From: Trichosphaerium sp. ATCC 40318 | Taxonomy: Eukaryota > Discosea > Flabellinia > Trichosidae | DNA length: 64,000 nt | NCBI GenBank assembly: GCA_038496445.1 | Contig: JALMLS010000143.1 | Span: 310,001 to 374,000, forward strand | Direction of reading: 5' to 3' | Part shown: positions 34,301 to 46,231 of the stretch, one piece after another | How the letters are laid out: each line of letters opens with the position of its first letter | Position numbering within the stretch: the stretch's first letter is position 1 | Made by a program: the position numbers and the translations under genes | The notes under the pieces: generated by a model | Databases searched by the model: none | The model's input: the letters and a program-made list of their open reading frames with translations, nothing else | Told to the model about the DNA's origin: nothing

Positions 34301-37300
34301 ACGAACACTGGCTCAAACATTTCACATTTTTTTACAAACATGTTATTCTTTTGTTTTGTTTTATTTGTTGCTTACACAAAGCCTTTAGGATCCCTCTACC
34401 TTGTATTTTTAGTTTAACACCGGAATTCAGAGAATGGCTACTGTATCTACGTGCGTAATACATTGATGATTTTGTTTATTTGGGGATTTTGCTTTCCTTT
34501 TTTGGATTGGTTTGTGCTCTCGGCTGACTGGATTGTATAGTGATCAACTCTGAACTTGCTGCTTACAAAAGTAAAAGCTTTGAGTTCCAGTTTAGGTCTA
34601 CTTATGAGACTATGTTGAACGAACTTGTAGACGAGTTTAAAGGAAAGAAGAAATTATCAAAATACAAAGCAAAAAAGAAGCAAAAGTCTAAAGCTATAAG
34701 GTCATCTAATGATAATATGAGGAGCTTAAAAAGTATTGCTGGTAGAGCTAGAAAAAAATCAAAAAGTTACCTTCAACTAAGCAAGCATTCTCGTGTTAAC
34801 TCTGACTCTGCTCTCGTACGTTTTTTGACATTCTTATCAATTTGTTGTTTCCTTTTTAGCTTTTTTGTTGTACTCATTCTAAAAACAATTGTTTTTAGGC
34901 TGCTCAAAAGGAGATTAATCGTCGGGCTCAAGAAAAGAATGTAAAGCTAAAGTTTGGTGAAACAAGATCAGACTCTATAGACCTTTCAGAACCTCCTGTT
35001 TTAAAGGAGTCTGTTAGTTCCAGACGCCCAGTTGTTAAAACGCGGTCAAGTAGGATTACTTCCTCAGTTGGCCTTAGTAACACCAGAGTGCCTGGATCCA
35101 TAATGCAAGCATCTCCAGGAAGACATAGAGATTCATTGACTATCTATAAGTCTACTGAGCAATCACCAGTCAAGAGTCACAAGAAGTTGAGTTATCTTAT
35201 TAAAGAAATGAGTCCTTTGGAGGACGTTATACTCTCTTTGACTTCTGTTGATGGATACCTTAAGATTGCTCGAGGATGTGACTTGCTTAGTCGCGTTGCT
35301 GTTGTTCTTGAGGATGAGCTTCCAGAGGTACTCAAAAATAGTTAAACACTTCGCTTACTATGTTGTTAGGCTAACTATGTTAATCTACTGGACGAAGATG
35401 AAGATGAAGCAGACGACTACCTAATGGTGCTTCAGCGAAGAGTACTAGGTATAGTTGGTGAGACTATCTCAAAACTTAAAAACTTAAAGAAACGAGTCAA
35501 GGCATGTATTTAGTTTTGTCTGTTATGTAAACGTGTTGTTCTAATTAATTATTTACAGGAGAGTAAAAGCAAGGTAGAAATGGAGCATTTGCGTAGCCTG
35601 GTAGATGATATTGATGCATTAAACATCAATAAGCAACTTGTTCTTTTATCATCTAAATGGTGTGCTAAAGGTCCTAAAGATAGGGTTCGTCAGTGTTTAC
35701 GTCTTTGGCAATTCTAATTTTTCGAAAAAGGACATTGATTTCATGAGCAAGAACTGCTTTTGGTATGATAAGTTCTTCTATAACAGACAGCATTGCAATT
35801 TATTGTCACAATCTTCTGCGCCACCTTGTATAGTGTCTTTAGTAATGGACCATATTAATGGTACCAACCACGTGCGAGCGATCGTGCGTAGTGGAGACGT
35901 ACGGATTGATTATTCAACACTCAATTTTTGTGATAATGACAGTAACCAGTTTTTAAATTAATTCTTTCAATCTAGGGCACAGATAAGTTCTTGTTATCAG
36001 TGAAACAGCTCGGTATAAAATCAGACAGCAGTATTCATGAAAACTGGAAGTTGATTTTAGAAAAGATGCCTCTTCGTAATATAAACCCTGAAGCATTTGA
36101 TATTTGCTTCCACGGAGGCGCTGCTTCTAAACTCCATGATTATGAACGAAAAGATGTCACGGTGTGTAATTACTTGCTAAGTTTTTCTCGTTTTATTCTT
36201 ATTTATTTTTTTTAGGTTGTTAATCGCTATCAGTTTGGCGTTACATTGAGCTTACCAGATCAACGGACATTAGCCGAATTTTATAGTAATACAGAGCCTA
36301 CAAGCACATTCGAGGCTTTCCTAGACTTTATGGGCGAAAAGGTCTCTTTACAAGACCACGAGGGATTCATGGGTGGCCTTGAGAATTCAAGTACTTACAT
36401 ATTCTTCTCTTTCTTTTTTAAAGTGTTTTTCACTCAAAATACTGTTTTAGAATGTGAGGAGTCTTACTATACGAGATATAATGACGGTGAAGTTATGTTT
36501 CATGTCAGCACACTTCTATCACAAGAAGATGGCGGGCGACGGTATATAGGTATTTTGTTTAGTTAGATTATGTATAAATGTAAAGTTTGCTAACTGTTTT
36601 CGTAAAGGGAATGATTTCGTTATAGTTATATTCCAAGAAGTCGGTAGTCTTCCAATCGATACATCTTTACTTAGCTCGAGAGGTAATTATACGGTATTCA
36701 TTGTCCTGCGAAGCCTTCAAACCTGGTCTGGAGAGTACGTTTCGTATTTTTTCTTTAAACAGTTGCCGGTGCTAAATCAACTTTTTAGAGCAATGGTAGA
36801 AGCCCAAGTATTTTCTAGACGTGGCGTGCCATTTTTTAAACCATGTACGTTGTATCATGGGACGCATTATTATTTACACCTTGTCATATAGCTTACGCTG
36901 AAACGCCTGTATTTCGTTTTGATAATGAATTTCGAACATGGCTATTCACAACAAGTACGAAACTATTTTTTATGGAGATGTAAAGATAATAACCATATTT
37001 TGTTCCATAGTGATGAACGCTGAGCTTGCTGCTTTTAAGAGTGAGAGATGGATTAATGCAAATAAACAAGCTACTATCATACTACTCAAAGACCTACACA
37101 AAGAATTAGATTCTCGTACGCTTTACAATTAAGTTGATTTTTTTAAAGTCTTACTTAATTGTATTTAAGGTTCTCCAGGCGGTAAAGGACAACGAAGAAA
37201 GCCTCATACTTTGAGAGTCAAGAAGAAGAATATTGTGAGCCAAAGTATGGGTGAACTCCCTACTATGCCGGTGAATAAGCAAGTGATAAAACGTGGCGCA

Positions 37301-38155
37301 TCTTTTGATGAAAATCAGTTGAAAGACAAGAATATTACGGTTAAGCCGGTAAACAAAATGTACGTTTAAGCCATTCATTGTTGACAATCACTTTCCATTT
37401 GCTCGAAACGCTCTGATAGCAACTATTACTTACCATTGTCATTAGAAAAAAAGAGTACAGTGATAGTAAACGGACGCGATCCAGATCTCAGTCCTCTGCA
37501 AGCCCTAGATCTAGATCAACACGTTCTTCACCGCGATCTCCGCGAAAAATAACTACGCGATCGCGATCTCGTACGCGATTGATGCCCTCGGTTAACAGAT
37601 CACCAGACCTTGAGAAAAAACACTCTCGAAAGAAACTTGATTTTGTAGATCGAGTTGGACGTGGTTCACCTTCTCCTCGTCGGAAACCAAAAGTGACACG
37701 ATTCAAGTCAACTACGAGCTTTACATCTCAGAGTAGTCTTTCTGAGCGTAAACCTTTACGTAAAACTGCTTCAGAGACAAAAGTTGTTAGATATGTCCAA
37801 TTAGATAGACCAAGTGATTGGACAGTTTCTCAAGTTCAATCGTGGTTGATAGAATGTGGACACAGTAAATTTTGCAATCTTTTTTCGTACGCGTAGCGAG
37901 AGGAACCTGTTTTTTGTAGTTTGTTTACATTTTTTTTTGTAGAGAGCATGAAATCGACGGCGAGACGCTACTTGGCATGTCTAAAGATGACTTTGCTGAC
38001 CTTAACATCGGCGCAAGTACGTTTCTCTTTTTTCTTGTAGTCTGTGCACTTTTATGCTCTTCTTTACTTGGAGGTTATCTATGTACTCATAAGACTAATA
38101 CTTTTTAGGTTTACGCTCTAAAATCAAAAAACTCAGAAAAAAATCTCTGAGATGA
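31394..38155 (+). CDS. Giant tandem RapGAP protein with SR-rich linker and SAM domain
   Basis: Start at 31394 (MDRPLYQRLGDFETSGDAED). An N-terminal helical region is followed by RapGAP domain 1 (~33550-34330; LVGKLLYYESRDPR, GFSGGLDTKG, KKRHIGNDIVLVVFQE). Next comes a basic Lys/Ser linker (~34540-35170) and a helical region (~35200-35600). RapGAP domain 2 (~35990-36850) has FEAFLDFMGEKVSLQDHEGF, RYIGNDFVIVIFQE. An SR-rich stretch follows (~37450-37760), and finally a C-terminal SAM domain (DWTVSQVQSWLIECGHSKF ... LLGMSKDDFADLNIGA). Both RapGAP copies keep the IGND motif that contains the catalytic asparagine thumb, so both may stimulate GTP hydrolysis on Rap/Rheb/Ral-type GTPases. I treat it as one gene because exons chain without an intervening stop-start gap; two adjacent genes split near 34.9-35.4 kb remain possible. 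Confidence 0.78.
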
Positions 38156-38346
38156 TAAGACAGTTGAGAAGCGTGTAACAGTTTTAAGAAGGAAAAAAGC
38201 CGTGTACTTTATTGTAAATGAAAAAAAACTCCCATTAATGTATTTAACCAAACAAAAAAAAGCAAACAAACTTAGTAACCTTATTGATTCTCCAAAATCC
38301 CATAATGTACTTCGGTTTCAAGAAGTGTTAAAATGAAAGACTAGGG

Positions 38347-38891
38347 ATGTTATGGCAAAACAATATTCTGAAAAAATCACATGTTGCACTTTATTGCAGG
38401 ATTTACGTTTCCAAAAGTCTGAACCCTTTTTCAGACTCTATGGTCCTTGCAGAGTAATAAAAAAGACGCTACTGCAAACTCATAAAATTTTACGCAGCAA
38501 TTTTTGAAGAAATTATCACTTCTCCACATTATCTCTATTCACGTTCGTTCAGCTGTGGTAATGGAAATGGCCTAGGAGCGTTAGCAATTTTTTTCATCAT
38601 AGTCGGATCAATAATAGGATGTTGTTGCCTTGCAGGTACTACCTAGTTTGTAAATATGTGCAATAAGTTGTGTACTGACAAATGTAACTAGGTATATCTG
38701 TGTTTGTTGTCTATTCCTTTTATCGCAAAAGAGGACAGACTATTCTGAAATTTAAGAATTCGCAAACGGAACAAATAAAAATTCATCAGGTTGAGCCAAA
38801 GCTTTGTTTTTTTAAGGTTTGGTTTGTGGTTGAAAAAAGTAATTGCCAGAACTTTTCTTTCAAATTATGCTATATTCAAGTACAGAATTGA
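38347..38891 (+). CDS. Possible small single-pass membrane protein (uncertain)
   Basis: The region 38156-39173 has no clear known gene. The best plus-strand model starts at ATG 38347, includes an exon with GALAIFFIIVGSIIGCCCLAG, and joins through an intron (~38634-38690) to a frame reading VFVVYSFYRKRGQTILK, ending at 38889-38891. That is a plausible transmembrane helix with a basic cytosolic flank. However, the minus strand of the same stretch also reads protein-like (PTMMKKIANAPRPFPLPQL, stop at 38535), and a 72-codon minus frame covers 38898-39116. Only transcript data can decide. Confidence 0.3.
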
Positions 38892-39173
38892 CTTTGCTTA
38901 TGGTGGCGAGAAAAAGTGTAGCCTGTTTAGTTTGTCAAGTTTGCGAAAATGATTTTGAAGGTGAATATCCTGAGTTTCCAGGCAGAACTTAGTATTCCAA
39001 AATGTACCATCACCATATTCGATTTTCGAAATACCCACAGCCACTTCGTCACTTAGACACTCTTTTGTTTTTTTAGATTTAAACTTTGTTAGGCTAATGC
39101 TGTTTTCATTTGACACTCGATTCAGCTAATACAAAGTTGTCTCTTTTTCAGCCTAAAACAGCAAATAACACGC

Positions 39174-40732
39174 ATGTCAGCAACAAAAAAAGATAAGAAG
39201 CGGTCTAAATCAAAAAAACAAGCTAAAGGCTCCAAGAGTAAGCAACCTACAAAGGCAGCAAAACAAGTTGTAGTATTTGATGGCAACAAAATGCATAACT
39301 GGGTTGAAATGTTCGAGGGGTACGCTATTAACGTTTACTAGCGTCGAAACAATTAACAACCATTTTAGATGTACATTAAAAGACGGAAGTCCTATACGCG
39401 TTGTACAAGCTTCTTGGATGGAAGTGGACTGTACTGTATACCCTAGCGGTTGTATTTTGGCCGTTGCTCCTATACGCGAAAGCGAGGGTAACTGTGTACG
39501 GCCTAGTACTTTAACCGTAAAACCAGGTGCGTTTTGACGCTATTCTCACTCAGTGAGCCTTAAACTGCTTGTGTAGACTTTATAATCGTAAGAAACCAAC
39601 CTCGCGGACCAACACCCACTCAGGATAAACGAAACGTACTATTCAGCTTGATGTGTGCTAACATACCAGCGATTAATTCATTGAACTCTATTTATATGCA
39701 ACTTGAGAGGCCAGTACGTTTTTTTTTCTTCTTTTTGATCTCTTAAGTTTTGATTGTACTATTTTTGGCTTACAGGATCTCTTTTTTTTGTTGTAGATAA
39801 TGATAGGCGCTTTACGTGAGATTTCAAAGAGATGTGGTGATAAGTTCCCGCTTATTCCTTTAACACATTATGCAAGTTGTAATCAAATGGTGATTGCACC
39901 TGAATTTCCTTGTGTCATGAAAGTATCTCATGCTCACGCTGGTATGGGCAAGGTACTCATGAAAGGTATGTTTAAAGAATCAAATAATAACTAGTGCAAG
40001 CACAAACATGTCATTAAGTTTCGTACATGAGTTTTCTGTCACGTGACAGCTCACTAAACTAAAAGGGTTGAAAAAAAGAGTAGCATTTTATTTTTTCATC
40101 ATTTCACGTGCTAACCGTCTGTGATTAGAGAAGCAAGTTTTCGATGATATGCGTACTGTCCTCGCTTTGGAAGATCAGTACTGCAGTGCTGAGCCATATA
40201 TTGATACTGCTTTTGGTATTCGTGTTCAAAAGGTAGGACCATCGTACAGAGCTTACAAAAAAGTACATACTGGAAGTGGTTGGAAGTCGCAGTTTGGCGG
40301 TGCTGGTCTTGAAACTATCGAAGTAACTGCTGAGTATAAGGTACACAAAATTGCAGTTTATAATTATAAAGAAATTGGTGCTAATATTATTTAGTTTTGG
40401 GTAGACGAGGTAAGACAGGACACTTTGTTCTTTCTGTGAAAATGGAATCTCAAAAACAAGATTTAATAACGCTTGCTTCTAGTGTGCTAAGGCTTTTGGC
40501 GGACTTGATATTCTCGCTGTTGATGCTGTCGTTGGTAAAGATGGCAAACATCACATCATTGAATTAAACGGCACTGCCATCGGTAAGTCTAGTTGCAACT
40601 TTTTTTGGTTCTTCTTGAGATTGTTATAACCAAGCACTAGGTATACAACCAAAACACTGGCAAGAAGATTCTGAGGTTATAAGAGACATGGCTTTAGATA
40701 GGCTAAACGACATTTTCCCACCTAAACAATAA
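39174..40732 (+). CDS. Synapsin-family ATP-grasp protein
   Basis: Start at 39174, with a Lys/Ser-rich N-terminus. After domain B (MHNWVEMFEG ...), exons carry synapsin domain C: DFIIVRNQPRG, ANIPAINSLNSIYMQLERP, the nucleotide-binding segment PEFPCVMKVSHAHAGMGKVL (~39905-39955), YCSAEPYIDTAFGIRVQKVG, YRAYKKVHTGSGWKSQFGGAG, and the metal-binding end FGGLDILAVDAVVGKDGKH with HHIIELNGTAIG. Spacing matches domain C of animal synapsins almost throughout. In animals, synapsin tethers synaptic vesicles and binds ATP. Here a more general vesicle or metabolic role is likely. The neuronal N-terminal domain A phosphosite is not evident. The stop is at 40730-40732. Confidence 0.88.
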
Positions 40733-40981
40733 GAACAAAAAGAAATACAAAAAAATACAGTAACATTAAATATTCGGTTAGTACAATTACCACTGCCTCA
40801 AAAGGTTTTTTTGAGGTTATTAAATAGAAAATGTCAACAAAATTGATTCGGTCTAAGGTTGGAATACGACTTTTTTCAGAAAAGAGCTCACGTGAAAAAG
40901 AAGCTCTTTTTTCGTTGTTTTCGTGTGATCAAAAAAAAAAAAGTATTTTACAACTACAGTTTTTATTGTCTTTCTCTGGCT

Positions 40982-41335
40982 CTATCTTTTTTCGTATTTT
41001 AGAATGAAGTGTATTACCCCAACGATAATACAAGGACTTGACAAAACATACATTCCAACAATAACCCATTTTGAAATAGTGATATAAGCACATGCCAAAA
41101 ACAATGACTTTTGTACGTTCTCACAAGATCTACTTCGAGATACGCCTACTGTACCAATACCAAGAAGTGACAGTAGTATTACTGATACAGGTAGAAACAA
41201 GCATCCCATAGCCCATCTCAATCCTATCTTACTATATTTACAAGGGAATGAAGCCAATATAAAGAGTTGAGAAGCAATTAAAATTGAAAAGAAAGTATAA
41301 AAGCCATCCACAATAAGCCACGTGTTGAGTCCCAT
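40982..41335 (-). CDS. Four-helix membrane protein, 117 aa, single exon
   Basis: A continuous frame from ATG at 41335 (MGLNTWLIVDGFYTFFSILI) with four hydrophobic segments: ~10-30, ~43-65, ~78-98 and ~100-112. A short Ser/Arg/Cys loop (GVSRSRSCENVQKS) sits between helices 2 and 3, and the tail KYEKR is basic. No family recognised; the layout resembles small tetraspan proteins. No introns. It converges with synapsin 249 bp away. Confidence 0.6.
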   Translation of the reverse strand: MGLNTWLIVDGFYTFFSILIASQLFILASFPCKYSKIGLRWAMGCLFLPVSVILLSLLGIGTVGVSRSRSCENVQKSLFLACAYITISKWVIVGMYVLSSPCIIVGVIHFILKYEKR

Positions 41336-41510
41336 CACTAATACTTGCGTTATTTTCGTAATATTTCTGGATAGATGTCAGCTTTTAACAAGCGCGTACC
41401 AGAGTTATCGTCACACTTCAAATCTCCTTTGTGATTCATACCTATTGAAATCTCCGCAACTGAAATAATGTACCTATTTTTTTCAAAAAATGTTAGCGAC
41501 CACGTGCAAT

Positions 41511-41879
41511 CTAATGGTTAAAAAACGTGTCTTCGTACAATACTGCGAATAGTAAAAAAGCAATCAGTTGACTCCACGCATTTTTACGACAGTAATAACG
41601 TATTTTTTCTCTCCTCTTCAACTTCTTCAACCTCCGTATCTCCTGAAGCCGTTCAAGTTTTTTTTTTTTCACAACTCGAACTACTTTTAAAGAATCACTA
41701 TGCCAGTTAGTCCATAGTTTTTCATCTTCAAATATCTCATTCCATCGCTTTGATACGCTCCGAGAAGCGTGTGCGCTTTCCTTTTTTAACAAAATAAAAA
41801 CGGCCCAAAGCAATTCAGCAGGAAGATCACCAAAACTTGTTTGTTGGCTACTATAGAATAACAAAACTGTTAGTAACAT
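41511..41879 (-). CDS. F-box protein with C-terminal membrane anchor
   Basis: A single 122-codon exon from ATG 41879. An F-box occupies ~17-60 (FGDLPAELLWAVFILLKKES, SRSVSKRWNEIFEDEKLW). A highly basic helix follows (KKKKLERLQEIRRLKKLKRR), then a C-terminal hydrophobic stretch (SQLIAFLLFAVLY) that could be a tail anchor. The first ~10 residues are also hydrophobic. Predicted SCF adaptor at a membrane. It is divergent from the type I membrane protein at 42222. Confidence 0.7.
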   Translation of the reverse strand: MLLTVLLFYSSQQTSFGDLPAELLWAVFILLKKESAHASRSVSKRWNEIFEDEKLWTNWHSDSLKVVRVVKKKKLERLQEIRRLKKLKRREKIRYYCRKNAWSQLIAFLLFAVLYEDTFFNH

Positions 41880-42221
41880 TTTAGGCTTAAAAATATCTCA
41901 TCACGTGCTTCAAGCTTGCTAAAGAAACTAACGACAGTTGACTGCTGGTTATTTCCGTTTCATCTAAAGAAAGCGTGTCTCGGCTCATTTGGAGTGTTTG
42001 GACAAAGGAAGTTCTGGACCAATTGTTATTTTATCTTTTATTTCGGTTACCCAAGCAGGAATCTCAGATTATTCTATAATTCTAAACCGTTGTTACCTTG
42101 TTGGTTAAGAAATAAAGATAAAAACGAAAAAAAATTTACCCAAAAAGTCAAAGAAAGTAATTTGTCAAATAGCAGCAAAAGTTTTTCTATTGTAGACGTT
42201 TCAAAATAGGAGCGGTTTCTT
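41880..42221. other. Divergent intergenic region, 342 bp
   Basis: Lies between the F-box gene (minus) and the membrane protein gene (plus). It contains a CACGTG at 41902-41907. A plus-strand frame to 42209 has no ATG start and reads as low-complexity, so I see no gene. Confidence 0.4.
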
Positions 42222-44591
42222 ATGCGTTTTATTGCATTTTTAGTTGCTTTTTGCACATTAGCAACGCTTTCTCACGCCTTGGGTTGTAACTATTTATTCG
42301 TTCCAGGCACAGACGAACCAAGTATGTTTAGATACTTTATCTCTGATTGGAGCGCTTTCTTAACAATTTGTCATTAGTTGGCACCGGACTATGCGTCCAA
42401 GCGCGCGCCAACGGCGTAATGTCTTCTCGACGATACTTATGCACTTCCACAGGTGCGAATTTACGTTTGAAATGTTCTTTCCACCCGCCTTTTCTCAAAA
42501 CGGCACACTAACACCATATTCGCTGTGTAATGCCATACAAAACCCGTACAATACTCTTTTGTTCAATTTCTAAAAACAACTTTCGCGCAATCAGCATCAA
42601 TAACGACAGGAAACGTCCGCTTTCTATATTCTATCACCATTCCCATACATCCAACGAATACTAAAACCAAAATAGGGGTAACGCTTCACAATTACGCTAA
42701 TGAGGACTGTTCTGGCGAAGGCACAGTATCTGCAACCTATGACTCTTCAACTACAACGATAGAATGCAGTAAAACGCAACACGCATCTTGTAGTTTTATT
42801 CTCCGCGTTTTTTCAAAAACCGACTGCAAATCAACTCAAGAGGACTCTGATGACTTTGAGGAAATACCTGTTGCTGTAAGTGTAGCAAAGGACGATAAAA
42901 CATACACATGCAACGAAGATATGATGATAACAAAGAATAACACTGCTGATACAAAATCAGTTGATGCATTTTGTCTTCATGACGGTCCAAATGCAAGAAC
43001 AGCATTGACCAGCGTAAGAAATTGCTACGGTGCAGTTGGAGATACTTGTTCTAATAAGGAACAGTACCCAGCATCCGCTTCACACGATCAGCATACTACT
43101 GCGTGCAAATTTCTTCAAATTGACGACGATACACCTCCAGGTAAACCGAAAAAAACTTCCACGTGCCTATTCCAGACAAAACAAAAACTTTGATTGTCAA
43201 CCATTCTAACCACTGTGATAGTGTCTCCAGATGTCTGTCAAGGATCTCGGGGTTATACTCGTAAATCCTCTAAGTACGTATGTACTGAGTCTGGTGATGT
43301 TGAGTATCGTGAATACAATGCGGCAGGCTGTGAAGGCGAATTTGTTGTTTTAAGCACTTACGCAAAAGCAACGCATAATGTTCATTGCTCTGGTGTCTCA
43401 TGTGGTGTATTGTTTAGAAACTACAAGTTCAGCAATACATTCAATATTGGTACAAGCTTATTTAAGGAAACTGCTGTAGTACAACGTACTTGTCTTGCAA
43501 ATATTGCAGGTGGCACGTCTTCCTATTATGACTGCGATGGAGCAGTTCAAATCAAAAAAGAATTCGCCGGTGTCACGTGCGATGGTGTTCCAACCAATAC
43601 TTTATGGTGGTATGGTTCGTATAATAGTACTAATCAAGATGAAATACCTGAGTACCATGAAGCACTCAACTGCCCTGTGTCTCGCTGTGTACGAACAACT
43701 GCCACCTTTAACTCTTTTTTTTTTATTGACTCCTTCTTTAGCCAGTTGTAGCCACACCAACACCATCTGGGCATCATCTAACCAATGCTCCTACTGAATC
43801 TAACCGTATTGTAAACCCTGATTATGATTATGGTGAAATTTTCAGTATGATATTGACACTTCAAACCCGGTACTGGCCGCTTACTGTTGACGATTTGGAT
43901 AAAATATGCGGTATCGTACAAGACACGATTGGCTTCAAAGGCAATACCGATTGTTTTTTGAGAAATACAAAACGTAGTGCTGAAGCCACAGGTAAGGTTG
44001 ACACTGTATTATATGGGGAGGGTTCTACTGCTATAGGTCAAAAGCTAATTAAAGATTTTGATTTACATCACGAAGTTGATGTTGCTTTAAAGACAGGAGT
44101 TCGTGTCAGTTTGGTACGATGCTTTCAATTGTATTTTGTTCTATTCTCATATTAAACATTTAGTTACATGTTGTACAAGATGGTACTTCTCAACCTGGTG
44201 CCTCCAATGAGTCAAGTGGATCACACCTGGGTACGTTTTTTTTTTGTTGGATATGAGTTTTATTGTTTTTGTTGTTTGTTGTTTTTGACGTTACATAGTG
44301 TACATTATTGGTATTCCTCTCTTCGTTGTCATTGTATTATTGGTTTTCTTGAATCTTTTCTTATGGAGAGTTGCCACTGGACGTAAGGAAAAGGATAATA
44401 ACAATAATGTAGATAATGAGCTTGAGCTTGTTATTCCATCTCCAAGAAGACTTAATGACCCAGATGTTGGTGGAACTGGAGCTACTTTACTTCAAGAGTT
44501 ACCTGATGGTACTATGTCTCCAAGAAACTTAGATGCTACAATAGTTACATTAAGCCCTCGAGATGGCTCTGATGGAGACGAAGAGTTGTAA
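42222..44591 (+). CDS. Large Cys-rich type I membrane protein
   Basis: Start at 42222 with a strong signal peptide (MRFIAFLVAFCTLATLSHAL). The ectodomain, spread over several exons, holds many cysteines with repeated patterns such as GLCVQAR, CFLRN, YVCTESGDVEYREYNAAGC and YDCDGAVQIKKE, suggesting repeated disulphide-bonded modules (a tract beginning CQGSRGYTRKSSKY at ~43240 and a second at ~43480). A membrane-proximal region (VATPTPSGHHLTNAPTE) leads to one transmembrane helix (YIIGIPLFVVIVLLVFLNLF, ~44302-44360). The acidic cytosolic tail has repeated SPR motifs (IPSPRRL, MSPRNL, LSPRDG), possible kinase sites. The joins at ~42590-42640 and ~43140-43200 are uncertain, so two adjacent genes cannot be excluded. 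Receptor or surface protein; ligand unknown. Confidence 0.65.
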
Positions 44592-44836
44592 AAAGAAAGC
44601 AAAAAAAACTTGATAAAAAAATTACTATTTGGAACAAACACACTCCTGTTGAGTATTATGAAAACATTTATTGCTACAAGCAATGTGAGTAAACTAGTTG
44701 AATTACGGTGGTTGAGCGTATTCAAGTTTCGTATTTAGGTCGTAGTACGTTGGCTTTGTTCTTGACATGAAATCAGTGAATGTTAGCAAAGGCATTGTTG
44801 TCAACGCTGTTCAAATTTAATGTGAGTTCACAAGCG

Positions 44837-45864
44837 CGATGCCTGCCTTTATACCGGTTATACTCGGAAGTTTGTAAGTCGTTTTAAACTGCTTTTTCTG
44901 ACATAATGTCAGAACATTCCTTGGGAAAGTGGCGTATGTCACAAAGGTACCGGATTTATTCAAATTCGGGCGTAAGATGTGGCTGGGGCGTTCTGAGTGG
45001 GTTCAATTGGTACGAACACTTCCAAACATCTTATTGATAGCATAAAAGAACGTTGGTGGGTCTAAATATGTCACACAAGAAGTTACACTACGAAAAAAGC
45101 CATCAGTCTTTAAATTCATGCTAGACATGGTAAGGCGCACGCATTAATCTCAAAAGAACCTTAATTGATGCTCTAAAGGAAAATAGAAAGCTACGGAAAA
45201 AAATACTTGAGGTACTCCTTGTACTACGTTCTTTCGCTAACTCATACGCGCAGGAAATGCCTGAGGTGGAATTCGAACGGCACAACTCAAAATATAGCAG
45301 AAGCTTTACAAACGGGGACTTTCGTTTCGACAGAGACGCTAAACACTTTATACACGGTATGCATTGACATTTGACACCTCAAGAAAAAAAAAAGCGAGTG
45401 ACACTTTTTTTGTTTTAGTCTTGAACTACCTTCGTTATGATCGGATATTGATGAAAGATCCTTCAATGTGGGATTTGGAGCGTATACGCGAAGAAGCTGT
45501 GTTTTATGAGATGACAGGTGAGCAACAAAAAAAAATGAGATACTCGGAAAACAACATGGTTTTTTTTGGAAATAATTACTCTCGTGACCAAGTATGACCT
45601 ATTATGTTATTAGATTTGGTTAAAATGATCGATAAGAGGATAGATCTTGTTACAGAAGATGTTTGGAAGACATTAAAGGCGAAGGGGATCGTAGAAAAAG
45701 ACATTGCTGCCATCCAAAGTTCACATTTTTGGAAGGTTGACAAAAGCAAAGCAATGCTTGAAGGATTGCTAACAAAAACTGATTCTGAACTAGAATCAGA
45801 ACAAAAGAAGTCAGACCAAGAGTCAGAACAACTGATACCAGAACAGAGCACAGAAAAAAAATAA
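44837..45864 (+). CDS. Second BTB (KCTD-type) domain protein
   Basis: Start at 44837 (MPAFIPVILGSL), then an exon with a basic/aromatic stretch. From 45051 the KCTD BTB domain begins with NVGGSKYVTQEVTLRKKPSV and continues through exons with HNSKYSRSFTNGDFRFDRDA, KHFIHVLNYLRYDRILM and LERIREEAVFYEMT. Compared with the BTB protein at 11.3-12.2 kb, this copy keeps the NVGG strand. After a ~96-nt intron (45520-45615) comes an acidic, Gln/Glu-rich C-terminus ending EQSTEKK. Probable Cullin-3 adaptor or scaffold. The link between the first exon and the BTB exon is provisional. Confidence 0.68.
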
Positions 45865-46231
45865 ACACCATTTGTACAACATGGGAAGCACGTGGAAATT
45901 TCTTTTATTTTTTTTGAAATATTACTGGAATTGTAATTGGTGCACCTTTGTTCAACGCATAAAACAACTCACTATTCACAGGAAACTGTCAATATATTCA
46001 CTCAGTTTTAGAGAATTTTCCCTTATGCTGAGACCATAATTTAACACAACTATCCCATTGGTACACTCCATTACGTTCATCATTGGTATAATTACAGTTT
46101 GATGCCAATTAATTATTTCCATACCAGCTATTGTTAAATCAATTTGCGCATCTTTGCAAATAAGTCAGTTTAGAAAGCTGCTGTACTTAGCTGTAAACTT
46201 TAAGTACAGTTAAACGACAAACCAACAAAGC
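45865..46231. other. Intergenic region with a short minus-strand frame
   Basis: Mostly A/T-rich spacer. The minus strand has a 48-codon frame from ATG 46122 to TGA at 45976 (MEIINWHQTVIIPMMNVMEC at the start). It is protein-like but unrecognised and could be a gene relic. Confidence 0.3.
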
